The notes beneath the pieces were generated by a model, which saw only the letters and a list, made by a program, of their open reading frames with translations, did no database searches and was not told the DNA's origin. From positions 2,261,001 to 2,325,000 of the forward strand of contig JAITYX010000021.1 in NCBI GenBank assembly GCA_021018815.1: a stretch of DNA of 64,000 bases, given 5' to 3'. Every line of letters begins with the position of its first letter. Positions within the stretch are counted from its first letter, which is position 1. The position numbers were made by a program, and so were the translations under genes. Below are positions 12,910 to 25,668 of the stretch, in pieces. Source of the stretch: Talinum fruticosum. Its lineage: Eukaryota > Streptophyta > Magnoliopsida > Caryophyllales > Talinaceae.

Positions 12910-13456
12910 TCAGACAACAGCTTTCTGCTCCATCTGAGATAGAGTAGCAGGTCCAGGACTCAACATAGCAAATTGAAACCAAGCCTGAAAATTAGGGGAT
13001 AGAGTTAGCTCAGTTGTACTGTCAAACCCTCCAAACAGGGGTTTCTGATCAGCTGGTTCATCTGCTACTTGCCCTTGTTGTGTAATCCCCATTTGAGTTT
13101 GATTTTGGACACCAACTTGATGATGATGATGATGGTGATGATGGAGGGGTAGAGGGGAGGGGCAATGCTTTGGAGATTGCTCCGTCGAGCCTGAGCTTGA
13201 GTCTGAGTCCGAGGCTGGGACTGTTTCTGGGCTTGAGGGTGGAGCTCGGGGGTGCACCGGTGAGCTGCTGAACGAGCTCACGGAAGTGAATGGGCTTGAC
13301 CTTGTAGACCTTAGGTTGGGTTCTGGAGCCGGAAGGTGCGAGCGAGGGCTGTGACTTCTTGTAGATTTTGGAGGAAGATGACTTGTGGACTGAGTGGAGC
13401 TGATATTGATCTGATCGGCTCATTTCTTCTGAGCTATTGTATGATGATGATACCAT
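12910..13456 (-). CDS. VQ motif-containing protein (one apparent 1-nt frameshift)
   Basis: VQ proteins are small plant nuclear cofactors that bind WRKY transcription factors through the FxxxVQxLTG motif. Here the motif is FRELVQQLTG, preceded by KVYKVKPIH, about residues 48-66. The remainder is Ser/Pro-rich with an eight-histidine run. The C-terminus (NFQAWFQFAMLSPGPAT) looks like a genuine conserved tail. The motif and the tail are in different frames. They join in one frame if the G5 run at 13248-13252 loses one base, which changes the length from 547 to 546 nt, or 181 residues. The gene is intronless, as is usual for VQ genes. The start is the first ATG of the frame; MSRSDQ at 13423 is an alternative. 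A TC microsatellite at about 13513-13531 lies in the leader. Which numbered VQ gene this is cannot be told. Confidence 0.8.
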
Positions 13457-13608
13457 GTTTGATATTTGAGCTCTCCTGAGTCTGTCTGCTGAGGCTGGGC
13501 TATCAATAATTCTCTCTCTCTCTCTCTCTCCAGTTTGAGGCTGGTAATTTATAGTAGTTGGGTGGAGGGCGTGAAGCTTCCTATTTGATCAAGACGTATG
13601 GCAGGCGT

Positions 13609-13614
13609 GGTCAA
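13609..13614 (-). promoter_or_regulatory. W-box (TTGACC) upstream of the VQ gene
   Basis: TTGACC lies on the coding strand about 150 nt upstream of the VQ start. W-boxes bind WRKY factors, the partners of VQ proteins. A second TTGAC core lies at 13787-13791. Function is inferred from motif and position only. Confidence 0.35.
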
Positions 13615-13791
13615 CAAGATAATGCTGGACCAGCCTATTTTATTCATTAATTCATTTATAAATAAATTGAGTTTAGGGGAACTACTAGTGTAAGATATAT
13701 GTCTATTCCGCGGCTCCATGTTGGGTAGGCGGGTCGTACAAGGCTTAGACCAGCCGCCGGCCTTTAGCCATCCTTTTCCCACTCGTGTCAA

Positions 13792-13797
13792 CACGTG
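13792..13797. promoter_or_regulatory. G-box (CACGTG) upstream of the VQ gene
   Basis: A palindromic CACGTG lies about 335 nt upstream of the VQ start and next to a W-box core. Such sites bind bZIP and bHLH factors. This is a motif match only. Confidence 0.3.
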
Positions 13798-15785
13798 CAC
13801 ATTACGTCTTTCAATCTGAATCGATTTCGATCTGCTTAATTAACAGAACAAAAAAATTATAGATTCAAAATTTATAAGACATACGAGAGAATTTCCCTTC
13901 CATATTCCTCTTCTCTAGAATACTTTGTGGACTTGTTTGTCAATTTAAAAAAAAAAAAATAAATCTTGGACTGGCAAGAGCGCCTCCGTCGCACAAAATG
14001 AAGAGGGGACAAAAAACTATTTGACTTGGCTTGGGTTTAAGTTTAAGGGGTTGCTTTTTAGTATACTGTGGATTTACTAATTGTCAAATGACTTTACCAT
14101 AAATAATTATATATTTCCTTGCTGTCTGACTACTCAATTTTATAATTTTACCAAACTCTAATCTTTCCTCTAGAGAGAGAGAGAGAATATGAATAAATTT
14201 TCTTTTATTTAAAAATTTAATTTTAAAAAGATTATTAATATTTTTCCTCCAATACTCATTTGTTTGTCATCATTTGGAAAATGAGGTGCAATTATCAAGT
14301 TTTGGGAAGTTTTAAATCTCAATGGTTGCTCCCCCTTTCCTCTAATCCTGTTAGCCCACTAAATCTTCCGTCACATAGAGGCCCAAAGGATGCCCATACT
14401 CTAAATAAATAAAATGTCAAGTTATTTCTTTTGTCTTTATCTATCCATGACTTTGCCCCCAAAAAAAAAACATTTAAAAAAAGACATTTCACTAGTTCAC
14501 TTCTTTAGTGCCTTGTTGCAAATTCGCAATGTTACATCATGTCATAATTTTGCCCAAAACATTTTAAAAATAAATTATATATTTTTAGATATTTTTGATA
14601 ACGCTTAAAAGTCACGAAATATTTTGAAACGGATATAGTAGTAAAGACTCCCTCATTCGTATTAAAAAAGACAATCAAAAATCTAAGTAGCATATCTAGG
14701 TATACTTTATTTTTCTGGCAACGTTTTCTTTTTGCTCACTTTCTTTGATTTTCCAATTTGTTTTAAAATATAAATTATAAAAATAAAAAGGTGGAGTGCT
14801 TATGTATGTCAATCGAGGTTGACTATGAAATCAATAATATATATTAGAATAATATGACCTAATTTAAGAGTGAATTAACGTAGTTATTTATTATTGGGGG
14901 CAAGTGAGGGTGAGGCAGGTAAATTAGGTGGGTAGTTTTAGTTTAGTGAGTTATGAGTGGGTAGGAATAAAGCAAAGCAAGAAGGCACGTTGAGAACATT
15001 TGGGTTTTTGTTTTTTAATTATTTATTGTTTCTTTCCGATATGACTGAGGGGAGGCCGTACTATTTACTATTACTAGTGGCCGAATATGCCTTTGAATTT
15101 GTCCAGATTCTGCCTGTCTTATGAATGTAGTGCAGAATAATGGGAAAAGAATGAAGTTGTATTGCGTTGGGAGTTAAAAGATGTCCAAATTCCAGTCGGA
15201 CTATGCGCTTACATCCGACCTGCCTGGACCCTCTTCTTCATTCCCCCTCCACTTCTGCCTCGTCTACACTTCACTTTATACACATCTGTTTTTGTTTTGC
15301 CATTCATTCCACACTCTTTCCTCTCTTCTGACTTTGACATTTCTTTTGTCTTCAACCTATCGTACTTCATCTCGTGCTTATCTAAAACTCTTCCGAGTTG
15401 CGATAGATCTCACAAACTCCATCGTATGCTTTTAATGTTGGTCAGGTTATTATGTTTGGGTTTTTTGATGTGTTGGGTCAGCAATATTTCAGGCAGGTTT
15501 GGGTGCTGATTGCATGATATTTGATTTAAGACGACTTTATGATAATTAATATTTAATTTATTAATAAAATGTCAAATGACTCTAACAAAGATAGAGTAAA
15601 ATTCCTCTAAAAGGATAAATTAAAAGCTGTTTAGGAGAAATGCGAGTTGATGATGTGGATTGATGATTCGAGAGAGAAAGGATTTCTTGCTCCGGTTCGA
15701 GGACGTGGCACGATCGATCCGAGTCCGAGTGGCGGCTGCTGAACACCGCAAAGGAGAAGCCCGGATGGTGGATCCGGGAACGCCC
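13798..15785. other. Intergenic, AT-rich
   Basis: No gene recognised. A short pyrimidine-rich stretch at about 15230-15420 gives open frames without similarity to known proteins. Confidence 0.4.
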
Positions 15786-18608
15786 GTAACGCCCCAATCA
15801 CCATTACTTAATAATCCCCTCATTAGGGACTATTACGTAAGGTCGCGGCGGAAGATAACGATCGAAGGCGCTACCGCCGTCCTAAAAATAGGACAAGGCT
15901 AAATAATTTGAAATAAAATGAAGTACGATTTGTGCATCCACTTGTTATATTTCCAATGATTACGTTAGGAGTAACTACTTATTACCCAAGTAGCTAGGTC
16001 ATCCCAAAACACGAGTCATCTGGTTCGAGCAACGTAATATTTATACAACCTAAACTTTTGTTTAATCTACAAAATAATATGCAACGTACGGTAATTCCCA
16101 AGGTCATACCTAGACCCTGGTTGAGGGTAAAATCACTTGTGAGCGTCTATGTACCTTCGATTTGCGAGTGTCACGTGGTGGCTAGGGTTTGCCTTCGTCG
16201 GACTTAGTAAATGGTTGATTGTTCACCCATGCTTCTTCCTAAAACAAAAACAGTAAAATATTTGGAAGAGTGAGTCGAAACTCGGTACGAACATTCCTGC
16301 CTTGTAAAATAACTTTGAAGAATATTTTGATTGAGCGCGCGCATTTCAATTCATTTTAGTTTGAAATCGGGGGAGAGAATATAAGTAAAATTGCTTGCTA
16401 GGTTATTATCCGGAAGTGGAACCCCTTGGTAATTGATACGATCGTTGAGCAGTGTCACCCCGGGCCGATTGATAACCCGAGTTGACGCCGCGCGCGGTAT
16501 AATTGGCGGGCCTAAGCCCTTGGTAATTGATAATTGGGCGGGGACCACTTAATTAGGTGGCAAAACTTGCCTTGTAAATGATTCATTATTAATTGCATAT
16601 ATGAGAAATGTGGAGATTTGATGAAACATGTGAGTTTTCGAAAAGTACACGCAATGAACGTACTCGAATTGAGAATATTTGTTTCTCCCCTTTTGCGAAG
16701 TTTGAGTCACCGGCTATTCGGCAACGAAGTGGCCTCGGTTACATTTAAAATGGATTTCTAGGGTTAATAATGTTTTCTTGAGTTTTAATGCTTGAATTTG
16801 TATAAGCTTTAACAATGTATTTCATTTCCTATATTCGTATGAAAATCGATTAAGCTAATGTTTGTATTACTCGAGCTTTCTTGCGTTTATTGAATACAAT
16901 TCATATTAATTAAAGAAGTTGACTAGGCTAACTAAATACCCAATGATGTTGGTGTTATTCGATTTGCTAGTTGACTTGGATTGAAAATGGTGTATATAAA
17001 TATACATGCCCAAACACTTATTTTTAATTCATTCCTCACTCCTCCCTTCTCTGCACTCAATACCCATAGTTAAGAAATTAATTAATCCTTCAAATGCCCT
17101 TCCATCGGAAGATTTCACAACTTTGTCAAATCACCCAAAATTCATACATATACCGGTTTAAGGGCCTAAGCATTATTTTCTCAACAAAATTCGCATTCAC
17201 ATACGGATTACACACACCAGGTGTTCGGATGTTCTACATGCCTCCTACACAATCTATTACCCAACTTCAATTTCCCTGCATATTTTTCTCTTCCTTTATG
17301 TTCAATCCTAGCTATTTACAAAATGTGACTAATCCCTAAAATTGTTCACATACGCGCCAATATACTCCCTATTCAATTCATTGAATCACAATTTTACAAC
17401 GAGCTTACGTTCATTCGCCTTCGTTCGTTTACTATAACCATTTCCAATATAACAAAATCTATCAAATTACTCGGTTATATAACAAACATCCCTAATTTCA
17501 TTCACTAGATCACAGTTTCCCAAAGGAATCATATTCGTTCACATTCATACGCCAACTAACCCATCCAACTCGCCACACCTCAATCGTTCACAACAATTCG
17601 GATTTTCCCAAATCAATTTCCGAATTCACACAACAACATATTTCTGAATCATATACTTCACTCCACAACGTATTTATAAATCAAATAATTCAATTTCACA
17701 AATATAATTGCTCAAATAAATAATGAACTTGATAATTTAGGGTTTAGGGCTTTTACCTTCGAATTCGCAGAGGAGGAGTCAAGGAGAGGAGGTTGGGGGT
17801 GCTCGGTTGCTCTAGCGGCTGCGGGCAGCACCGGCGTCGAGCTCCGACGGCCGTGTTGCGGGTGGTGATTGGCGGCGGAATGGGTTGCTTGCGGTGGGGA
17901 GGCGAGGCAAGCTGCCCGTGCGTGAGCGGCAAGCGGGAGAGAGGGAGAGCGGTGGCGAGTGAGGTGTCGGCGTCTCCACGGCGACGCCGGCGTCGGCTTC
18001 GGCGGCGTTGGTGGCGCTTGATGGCCGGAGCAGGCCGCAAATGGAGGCGAGAGGAAAGAGCGAAGGCGCGCGAGGAGAGCGAGACAGAGAGCAATAGCGT
18101 GAGGAGGAGGCCGGTGGCCTTCGGCCGGTGCTAGCGTCGGCTTCTACCGGCGTTGGCGGTGTCCGGTCGCCGGAATCGGCGCTGCGAGAGAAAGCGTGGG
18201 TAGGGGAGAAGCGAGAGGAAGCGAGGGAAGGGGAGGACGAAGGAGCACGGGAGAGAGAGGATGAGCTCGAATGTATTTTTAAGTCTGTCTAACATATTCC
18301 AGAGAATTCTTTCTCTGGATTTTTAGATTAGAAAAATCTAATTTCATTATTTTATTATTTTGATTTATTTCTTTATTTATTTATTTTTTTTCTTTTATTG
18401 TTACTTTTAATTTTGTTTTTAATAACGATGTTTACAAATTAAAATCTTATTATGAGATTTTTATTAGGGCCATTCCAGTCGCCTTAGTTGCATAACACAT
18501 GTATAAGGATAATGTAAATATAAAATATCGAATTGAAGTGCACGTGCTCAATTATATAATTAGTGTAATTAATAAAATAAATAATGTGATTTAGGGTCGG
18601 GTTATTAC
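15786..18608. repeat. Probable Ty3/gypsy-type LTR block (solo LTR or non-autonomous remnant)
   Basis: The left end reads GTAACGCCCCAATCACC, very like the TGTAACACCCC start of plant chromoviral LTRs, and the same start is seen at 63649. The right end reads GGGTCGGGTTATTAC, the inverse of the left. The block has a distinctive GC-rich segment at about 17790-18260 in otherwise AT-rich DNA. No protease, RT or integrase was found. The terminal TG/CA is not intact and no target duplication was recognised, so the limits are approximate. Confidence 0.4.
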
Positions 18609-20229
18609 TGACCCCTCCGACGCTCAAGTTAGTAGTGAACTAAGTTGAATGGATCGAGGAGATCTTCCTCGAAAGATGGAAATTCTCGGGATGAGTGTGG
18701 ATGAACGTTGATGAATGTTGAATGAGTGTTGAGAGCTTAGGAAGCTTGGATTATTAGAAAGATGAGATTTCTTGCCAAGTGAACATTCCATCATTGGGAT
18801 TGGAAAACGGTGAGTATTTATAGGAGATTTTAAAGGGGTAAAACGGTACTTTACCATGGTTTAGGGGAAACCCTAGCCCTAATGAGTTTCGGGCTTTTAC
18901 CGACCCGTTAAGGGTTGGCTTAGGCCGATACCTTCCTTATCCGACCGATTAAACTCGATTGGGCTGGTGACGTGGCGAGTGAGGTGAAGCTGTCCGGAAA
19001 ATACCCGAATTAAAAACTTTTGCGAAAAAAGAAGCAAACTTAATTCGCATAAAAACTAATATTAAATTAACGATTGTCATAAAATTCAATCAAAACAGGA
19101 CTTGCTATTAATAAAAATGTTGATGGCAACCCCTCTAAAGGGATTGAGGCTCGGGTGGAAATACAATATGTTATTAAACTTAAAATGATAGTAAATTCAA
19201 TCAAAACAGGATGTGACAATATATGGGAGAGAATATCCGTGTCCTCTCATTCAATGATGGAGCTTATAATTTGAAGTTTCCTCCATTCAATTTTTGACTA
19301 ATGTTGAAATGTCAAAATCTTCTCATGTATTGCCTCCGCTTATTACTTAACTTTTTAAGTGTATATCAACTAATTTAATTAATGAATATTTAAAGAAAAT
19401 ATTGTTCAAATAAATTAGGTTATATAAATTCTGCTTCATAATATATATCCAAATAAGAAGACAAATTCTAAAGTGTATGATATTTTTATACAAATTTTGA
19501 GATAACAAGCAACGTTAATTATAGTTTATTATTCTTAATAATTCATGATTTGACAAGGTCATGTGATCTAAACTTAATTTAGAGATAATCACCAACATAG
19601 AATCTCTTGAAAACCACAAATTCTTTAAGTTTATGTACTATTACACTATTCAATTAAATTTAAAACAAATTCAAGCTAAGTTTAGGGTAAGGTTAAATCT
19701 CGATGTAATCTTTTGTTTGCTTGATAAGCTATCTTCTAGTATTGAATTTATAACATCACATAATTATTTATGGGCTAATCTCGAAATGTGTGTGTTAGAG
19801 GATTTATGACACTTTTTTTTTGTGTGAAAAAATTCATGAAAGTTTTTCTTTCTTTTTTTCCACTTTGATTTTATAATTAAATTAACATGTAAATAAAAGC
19901 TGATGTTTTTTCTTTGCAAATTTTTAGCCATGAATCCAAGTAAGAGTAGGAAGAAGTAGATTTTCTTTTTCTTTGAATCCTTTGCGATCATTTTCATAAT
20001 TTCCCTTTTTCACAAGCTTTGATCCAAACACTTGGCTGCAATGGCAGAAAAGGGCCAAATCCAAACAAGATGAGAGGACAAAATTTGGTTCCAGATACAA
20101 GTTTTTATTGCAGAAAAAGTACAAAAGAGGACAAAATTTCTGTACCAGATCAGCATTTCTCAAAACAACAAGATGATTAAAATAAAAATAAAAAAAAACC
20201 CATATTTTGTACACAAAATTTTTCATTTC
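18609..20229. other. Intergenic, AT-rich
   Basis: No gene recognised. A short direct repeat, AAATTCAATCAAAACAGGA, occurs at about 19082 and 19195 and may bracket a small element. The last few hundred bases should include the 3' UTR of the kinase gene. Confidence 0.4.
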
Positions 20230-21091
20230 TTAGTAGGAAAGTGTCGCACTTCCAGAATCATCTTGATCGATTTCATCTTCTTCGCTCCAGTCTTTCCTGA
20301 ACCACCCATCTTCCAAGATTTCATCAATGGTGATCCTGCTTTCAGGGTTCGGATCCAGGATCCGAAGCAGCAGCCACTTTAGACCCGGGGACATCCACGT
20401 CGGGAGTCGGAACTCCCCTTTCCTCATCTTCCCCACATCTCCCCACGCCGGCTCCGTCAAACGGCAAGAACCCGGCCGTGAGTACATACAGAACGACGCC
20501 GCACGACCACACATCCGCCTTCGCCCCGTCGTAGCCCCTCCCTGCGAGGACCTCCGGCGCTGCGTACTCAGGCGTCCCGCACTGGTCGTGGAGGATCGCG
20601 CCGGGACGACCCGGGTCGGAGACGGAGCAGAGGCCGAAGTCGGAGAGCTTGAGGGCCCACTTGTCGTCGAGGAGGAGATTCTCCGGCTTAATGTCGCGGT
20701 GGTACACCCCGCGGGAGTGGCAGTGCCGGACGGCGGCGATCAGCTGGTGGAAGTAGTGGCGACTGATGTCTTCCCCGAGCCGCCCCCTCTCGGCGACTTT
20801 ATCGAACAGATCGCCGCATTTTGCGAACTCCGTGACGACAAAGACCTGGCCAGAATCAGTGGCAGCAGCGACTTCGACAAGCTTGATGACGTGACGGTGG
20901 TTTAGCCTGGTCAAGGCTTGGATTTCGACTAGCCCTTGTTGGTAGTCTTGGATGGCTTTGATAGCCACGCTCTGCCCTGTGCGCGTGTCTTTGGCGTGGT
21001 ACACTCTGGCGTAGGCGCCATGGCTGAGGAGCTTCACGAGCTTGTACTTCCCTGAGAAGTGTTTCTCCGGCATTTCCTCCGGCGAATCCAA
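20230..21091 (-). CDS. CIPK/SnRK3-like Ser/Thr kinase, kinase domain only (one apparent frameshift)
   Basis: The intronless reading starts [16 protein letters not shown] and has the kinase landmarks: VAIK lysine, αC glutamate in [20 protein letters not shown] catalytic loop, DFG in LSDFGLCS, and [19 protein letters not shown]. These are typical of CBL-interacting kinases. The glycine loop is altered (SHGAYARV) and the segment between Lys and αC is short. After FLPFD the frame shifts near 20449-20456, then continues [41 protein letters not shown]. Removing one base gives 861 nt and 286 residues; adding two bases would restore the usual loop length. The protein ends soon after kinase subdomain XI, so the NAF/FISL and PPI motifs that bind CBL sensors and PP2C are absent. 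It may be a truncated paralogue or a constitutively active or inactive variant. Confidence 0.8.
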
Positions 21092-21825
21092 GAGAAGAAG
21101 GTGTAGTAGGGTAGGGAGTTGGGTGGGTTGATAGGAGGGAGAGAGAATTTGATAAGAGGGTTAACTTAGATAGGAATGAGATAAGCAAAGAAAATGGTAG
21201 GAATTTAAAGAGTGATGAGTCTGATCTGAGTGGGTACACAGAGGGGACGATGATGAAGTCAAGCGTGACGGCGTTAAGTATTGTAATAAACGGAAAAAGA
21301 CACGTTTGATTGAGCTGGAAATGATGACTAATGCTTTTTTATAATACGAATCTGCCGCTCAGGATTCCCGAACGGTTTCTTATTGTCACATCTGCTATGT
21401 GTCTAGAATTATTGAACAAATTATATTATGTGGTCTATAATTATTCTTCCTTTCATTATCCGGATTCCAGAGTTTACTGTTCATTGAATAGATAATCAAA
21501 TTAGTCACCATCGACGGTAATATTATTCTTGATTAATTTTTGTACATATACGCATATTGTATTATTGTATATCGGGATTACGGTTATGATAATGTTAATT
21601 AATTATGTAAGCAAACCGACTAACGGAAATGGTCGTTACGTTTACAGGACTAGCATCAGCATCAGCATCTTTAAGTGGAATTTAAGCGAACAAGTGATTA
21701 TCTATCTAAAAGGATGAGTTAATTAAGGTTAAAGGTTGAATAATTGAGGGCATGTGAATAATTTAATAGGAAGAGTGAGAGAGAGAGAGAGACAAAGAAT
21801 GCACAAACTGGAAGGAGACATGTGT

Positions 21826-21900
21826 TGGAAGCTTGACTTAGATAACATTTGTGATAAGGCGTCCAGTAGATCCCACAAACATCTACGCCAACTTATGAAA
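21826..21900 (+). repeat. Diverged direct repeat, copy 1
   Basis: Contains GATAACATTTGTGATAAGGC and CCAGTAGATCCCACAAACAT. The second copy lies near 22985-23072 and has GATAACATTCTTGACAAGGC and CCAGTAGATCCCACAACACA. Orientation is the same and spacing is about 1.15 kb. Confidence 0.55.
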
Positions 21901-22984
21901 TTATTTATATGTTCTTTTCTCATTTTATCAAAGATAAGATGTCTCTCCAATCGCTCCTCAGTTGCTCTGCAATTTACTGTTTATTTTTATATGATATTTT
22001 AGATTTATAGATCTAAATTACGAGTGATTTGATGGGTACGAGACTAACATTCACAATGTAAAATGTTGCAATCTAAGAAAAAGATTGGTAAAATTAAACC
22101 AATCATTTCGTTAGACTCTTTTTTAAAATATTTCAGTGAAATTTTATTGGCCGAGAAAAATTAAGCTGAAAAATGAAAAAAGTGAAAAAGAGTGGAGGAT
22201 ATTGGAGTTAGACTTAACTTTTAGGAGTGAGAAATAGTCGGAAGGAGTACAAATGAGTAAAATGGAGTGAAACTTTTATGAAAAAGTGTAATAAAAGGGA
22301 AATGAGTACGATGGAGGAGACGATATGAATTCTCCACCGGAGAAAATAGGATAAGGAGTATTTTGATGATCCTTGTTCAAGAGGGTTTAGTTTTTCTCAA
22401 ATCAAATTTCTATCAAGAATTATGTCAATTCCAAAATTTAAACTACGAATGATTCCATGTGTAGGAGACTGACTATAGACAAACTTGTCTCTTATTGACT
22501 TTTTTTTCTTTTCAATTGGATGAGAAATTAAGAATGAATAGATCTTTATTTTTGATTAAGTAATTTTTTCTAAGAAAAAGTATCCATTAAAGAGCTAAAA
22601 TCTCATCCACTTTTAAAATGGAATATATTTAGTAGTCACAAGTAAGAATATAATTGAATTGAGTGGTCGTTTAAACTTGAATACAGTAAAATCGAATCTA
22701 AGTAAACTTAATCAAACAAATCAATATATTTAATATATAATACAAATTAATACAAACATAATTTCTCCATATCATATAATTTTCAGAATTTTAGGAGATC
22801 AGTCACAAAACAGGTTAATAGAAGAAACACTCATTTAGCTTCTGTGATACAAATTTTTTTAAAAAAAAAAAAGAAAAAAAACTAGTGGTTATCTTACGTT
22901 AGCATAGGAGAAGAAAAGGTGACATAATTATTGTACTTAAAAAAGTGATTAGCCATGTTAACCACTAAACTGTAATGAATGTGC

Positions 22985-23072
22985 AAAATGGAATGAGACA
23001 TCCGTTGAAGTTAATAAAAGTTGATTATGAGATAACATTCTTGACAAGGCATCCAGTAGATCCCACAACACA
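22985..23072 (+). repeat. Diverged direct repeat, copy 2
   Basis: Partner of the segment at 21826-21900, sharing an almost exact CCAGTAGATCCCACAA core. Either a local duplication or two members of one dispersed repeat family. Confidence 0.55.
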
Positions 23073-25668
23073 TTTAGGACTTGTAGTACGTCGTTGTGGG
23101 CCCCTTTGTCCAGTTTTTATTTATTTATTTATTTATTTTATAAATAATTGCACAAAAGACATGGACACTTCTCCAATCGTAGGACTACATCTTGTAACTC
23201 TTACTTGGTTGGATAAGAATGCATCTCTCCCTATCATCTACTTGCTTTTTCTTTTTCTTTTCTCTTTTTAAGGGGTTGTTATTCAAGGATATCGATTTAT
23301 AAATTTAAAAGTAAATTTATATTTATTAATATTCTCTTAACATCAGGAGCTAACAATAAAAGCGATAATGAGTTAAAGGTAGAGGATAAGACTTGGCTTA
23401 CCAATGACAAATTGAGAATTTTTGTTTTACGATGTCGAGTTATATTGTTTATAATACGTATGCTTAACGGACGCTATGTTGGTGTAACTGTTGTGCATGT
23501 GGAGATAGCTTTCTTTCCTCCCCCCAAAGAAATGGATGTCGTACCAATCAAATTTAGAGCAATTCCAGAGAATGTGTCCTGTTAAGATCGTTCTCAAGGC
23601 AACTTGAAACAGAATATGCTCTAAGACCACCTTATCTTATAATCGCTCAAATGGATGGAAATCAGCAACTAGATAGTACGTACTCTGTAGCTGCTCTCCC
23701 CCTCTCCCCCTCCCCCAACTGCATTTTATTTTTATTTGCATATTATGGAAGCATTATGGAAGCCCAGAGCCTCTGAAAAGTATCATTTGATAAGTTATTG
23801 GTTCCATGAGTTCACAAGCAAATTTACCCAACGCAACCTTATATTTAACAATGAGTTTGATTAAATACTGGTGTTATACATGGAAATCTCATGTAATGAT
23901 CAAATCATCAATGACCAGATTGCACATGAAATGCTTATTTATCGATGACCCGATTCTAGGTTTTGCAATCTTTTATTTCCTCTTTCTCAGATGAGCTTTG
24001 TACTTAGGATTAGGAAAACTAATCCTGATTTCAAAACTGAGCCGAGTAAGTACTGCAGTTTCGTAATCTAACTGTCTTGCTTTTGTTGCTCCTAGCTACA
24101 ACATAGGGCTTCCTTACAGGTATCACTGGTGATATAGGCAAAATATGTGGTGAAGTGAGGGAAAAATCGGCTCAAAGGTAAGCCTGAGTGGAGGGAAGAA
24201 GGGAAGGTAAGGATCGTTCAAGGTGTCATCTTTATTTATCAACGACCCATCAGTTTGCTTGATCATCTGGTCATCATGACCATGCAGCCATATTCCGAAT
24301 TTCCAAGGGTGAGCTCTGAAAGCTGGTGGACATCAGATGGAGGAGGATGTACAGATGTCTGAATAGGGCCAAAGTTCTGTTCACAATGATTGAAGGTTGA
24401 AACATCACTAAGGTATTCCAATGCCATACTCTTCTAAATTTGCTCGCCAAAAGTGCATTGGAAAGAAAGACTGTTGAAATGTAGAATGTGAGCTGAGTTT
24501 TATCAGCTGCTTCTTAATGTAAAGACGTCAACCCAGCAGTTGATGGTGTACGAGGGGAGACAAATGATGATCTTACTGACATATTTTCGTGATTGGAAAA
24601 TTCATTGCGTTGGTTGTAACTCTTTTCTGTGAAATGAATAAAAAAAACTCTTTTCTGTGAAGCAATAAGCATACTTTCTCAGAAAGAGCTAGAGCCGAAA
24701 TTCTTTTTGGGAAAACAGAGAGACCAGGCTTTCATCTAGCTATGGTATCCGCATATGCATCTTCAAAATCTAGGATTCATGTTGTACTGTAATCTTTAAT
24801 TCATAATCTAATCGTTTTTTTCCACCCTGACTTCGAGCTGAGACTATATTATAGTTGAGGTGTGCTTCCAGAGAATTAGTTCAATCTGCTTTAGGTCAAA
24901 GCTAAAAATTCACATGAAGATGGAAGTTCTGACATTTGCAATTATGCTAGCAACATGGATAACAGTGGCGTTCCGAGCCGGAATCACACTATAAATGGCT
25001 TGGCTATATAAAAGCCTAAAATAGGGTAGGGACGACTGAAGATCAGGAAAATCAAGAAAGGTGCAACAATGGTATAATCTGGTGATGGAAAAGTGTAAGT
25101 TTCAAGTGTTTAATATCCTTCATCACTGGTTTCAGCAAGGTTTTTGAGCAGCAGTTGCCATTATGTTGGTAGGCTTCAAATAGCCGGAGATAGGAAATAG
25201 CTGGGCAAAGACAACCAATGTACAAAAGAGAGAGAATTTGACGATGATTTGAAACGAGTTTCTCTCAAACTAGAGCGCGGACATCTTCGATCTCATGCTC
25301 AGGAGAGGCAGCCTAATAGTTCCTTGACGCTTTCCCCATTTACAAAATGAAAGTACATGAGGCACAAAACTTGAACAACTTTGGTCTATGAAGATTAATT
25401 CTGATTGCACAATCTCAGTTTTCTACAGATACACTGTCCACTGTTTGGAATTAGCTCTTTTGATGCTCAACACTGCCAAAACCCACCCACACCCCAAGAA
25501 AAAGAAAAAATTGTCTTAGTAAACTGTTTGGTTCATAGATTGACTAAGTAGCGTTGGTAATTTATTATTGATATCAGAAAACAGCGTGTATCTTTATGAC
25601 ATATGTAACTTGCATCAGCAAGCAAATATACTGAGAAGATGATCTTTATACATTGTCGGAGGGAAAGA

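Larger units (their letters stand above)
21092..25668. other. Long gene-poor intergenic region
   Basis: No convincing coding region, tRNA or rRNA was seen over 4.6 kb. It contains the kinase leader and promoter near 21100-21300, a (TTTA)n tract at about 23118-23142, and two related segments near 21826 and 22985. The DNA from about 24000 to 25600 is less AT-rich and might carry a non-coding transcript, but nothing supports that directly. Confidence 0.4.

Noticed and set aside
15162..15509. 115-residue plus-strand frame
   Set aside because: Pyrimidine-rich DNA giving a Phe/Ser/Leu-rich translation; no similarity to a known family.
17753..18134. GC-rich open frames of 113 residues on both strands
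   Set aside because: Arg/Ala-rich low-complexity reading in opposite strands of a GC-rich repeat block; no domain and no splice context.
20327..20905. 192-residue plus-strand frame opposite the kinase
   Set aside because: Shadow of the kinase coding sequence on the other strand.
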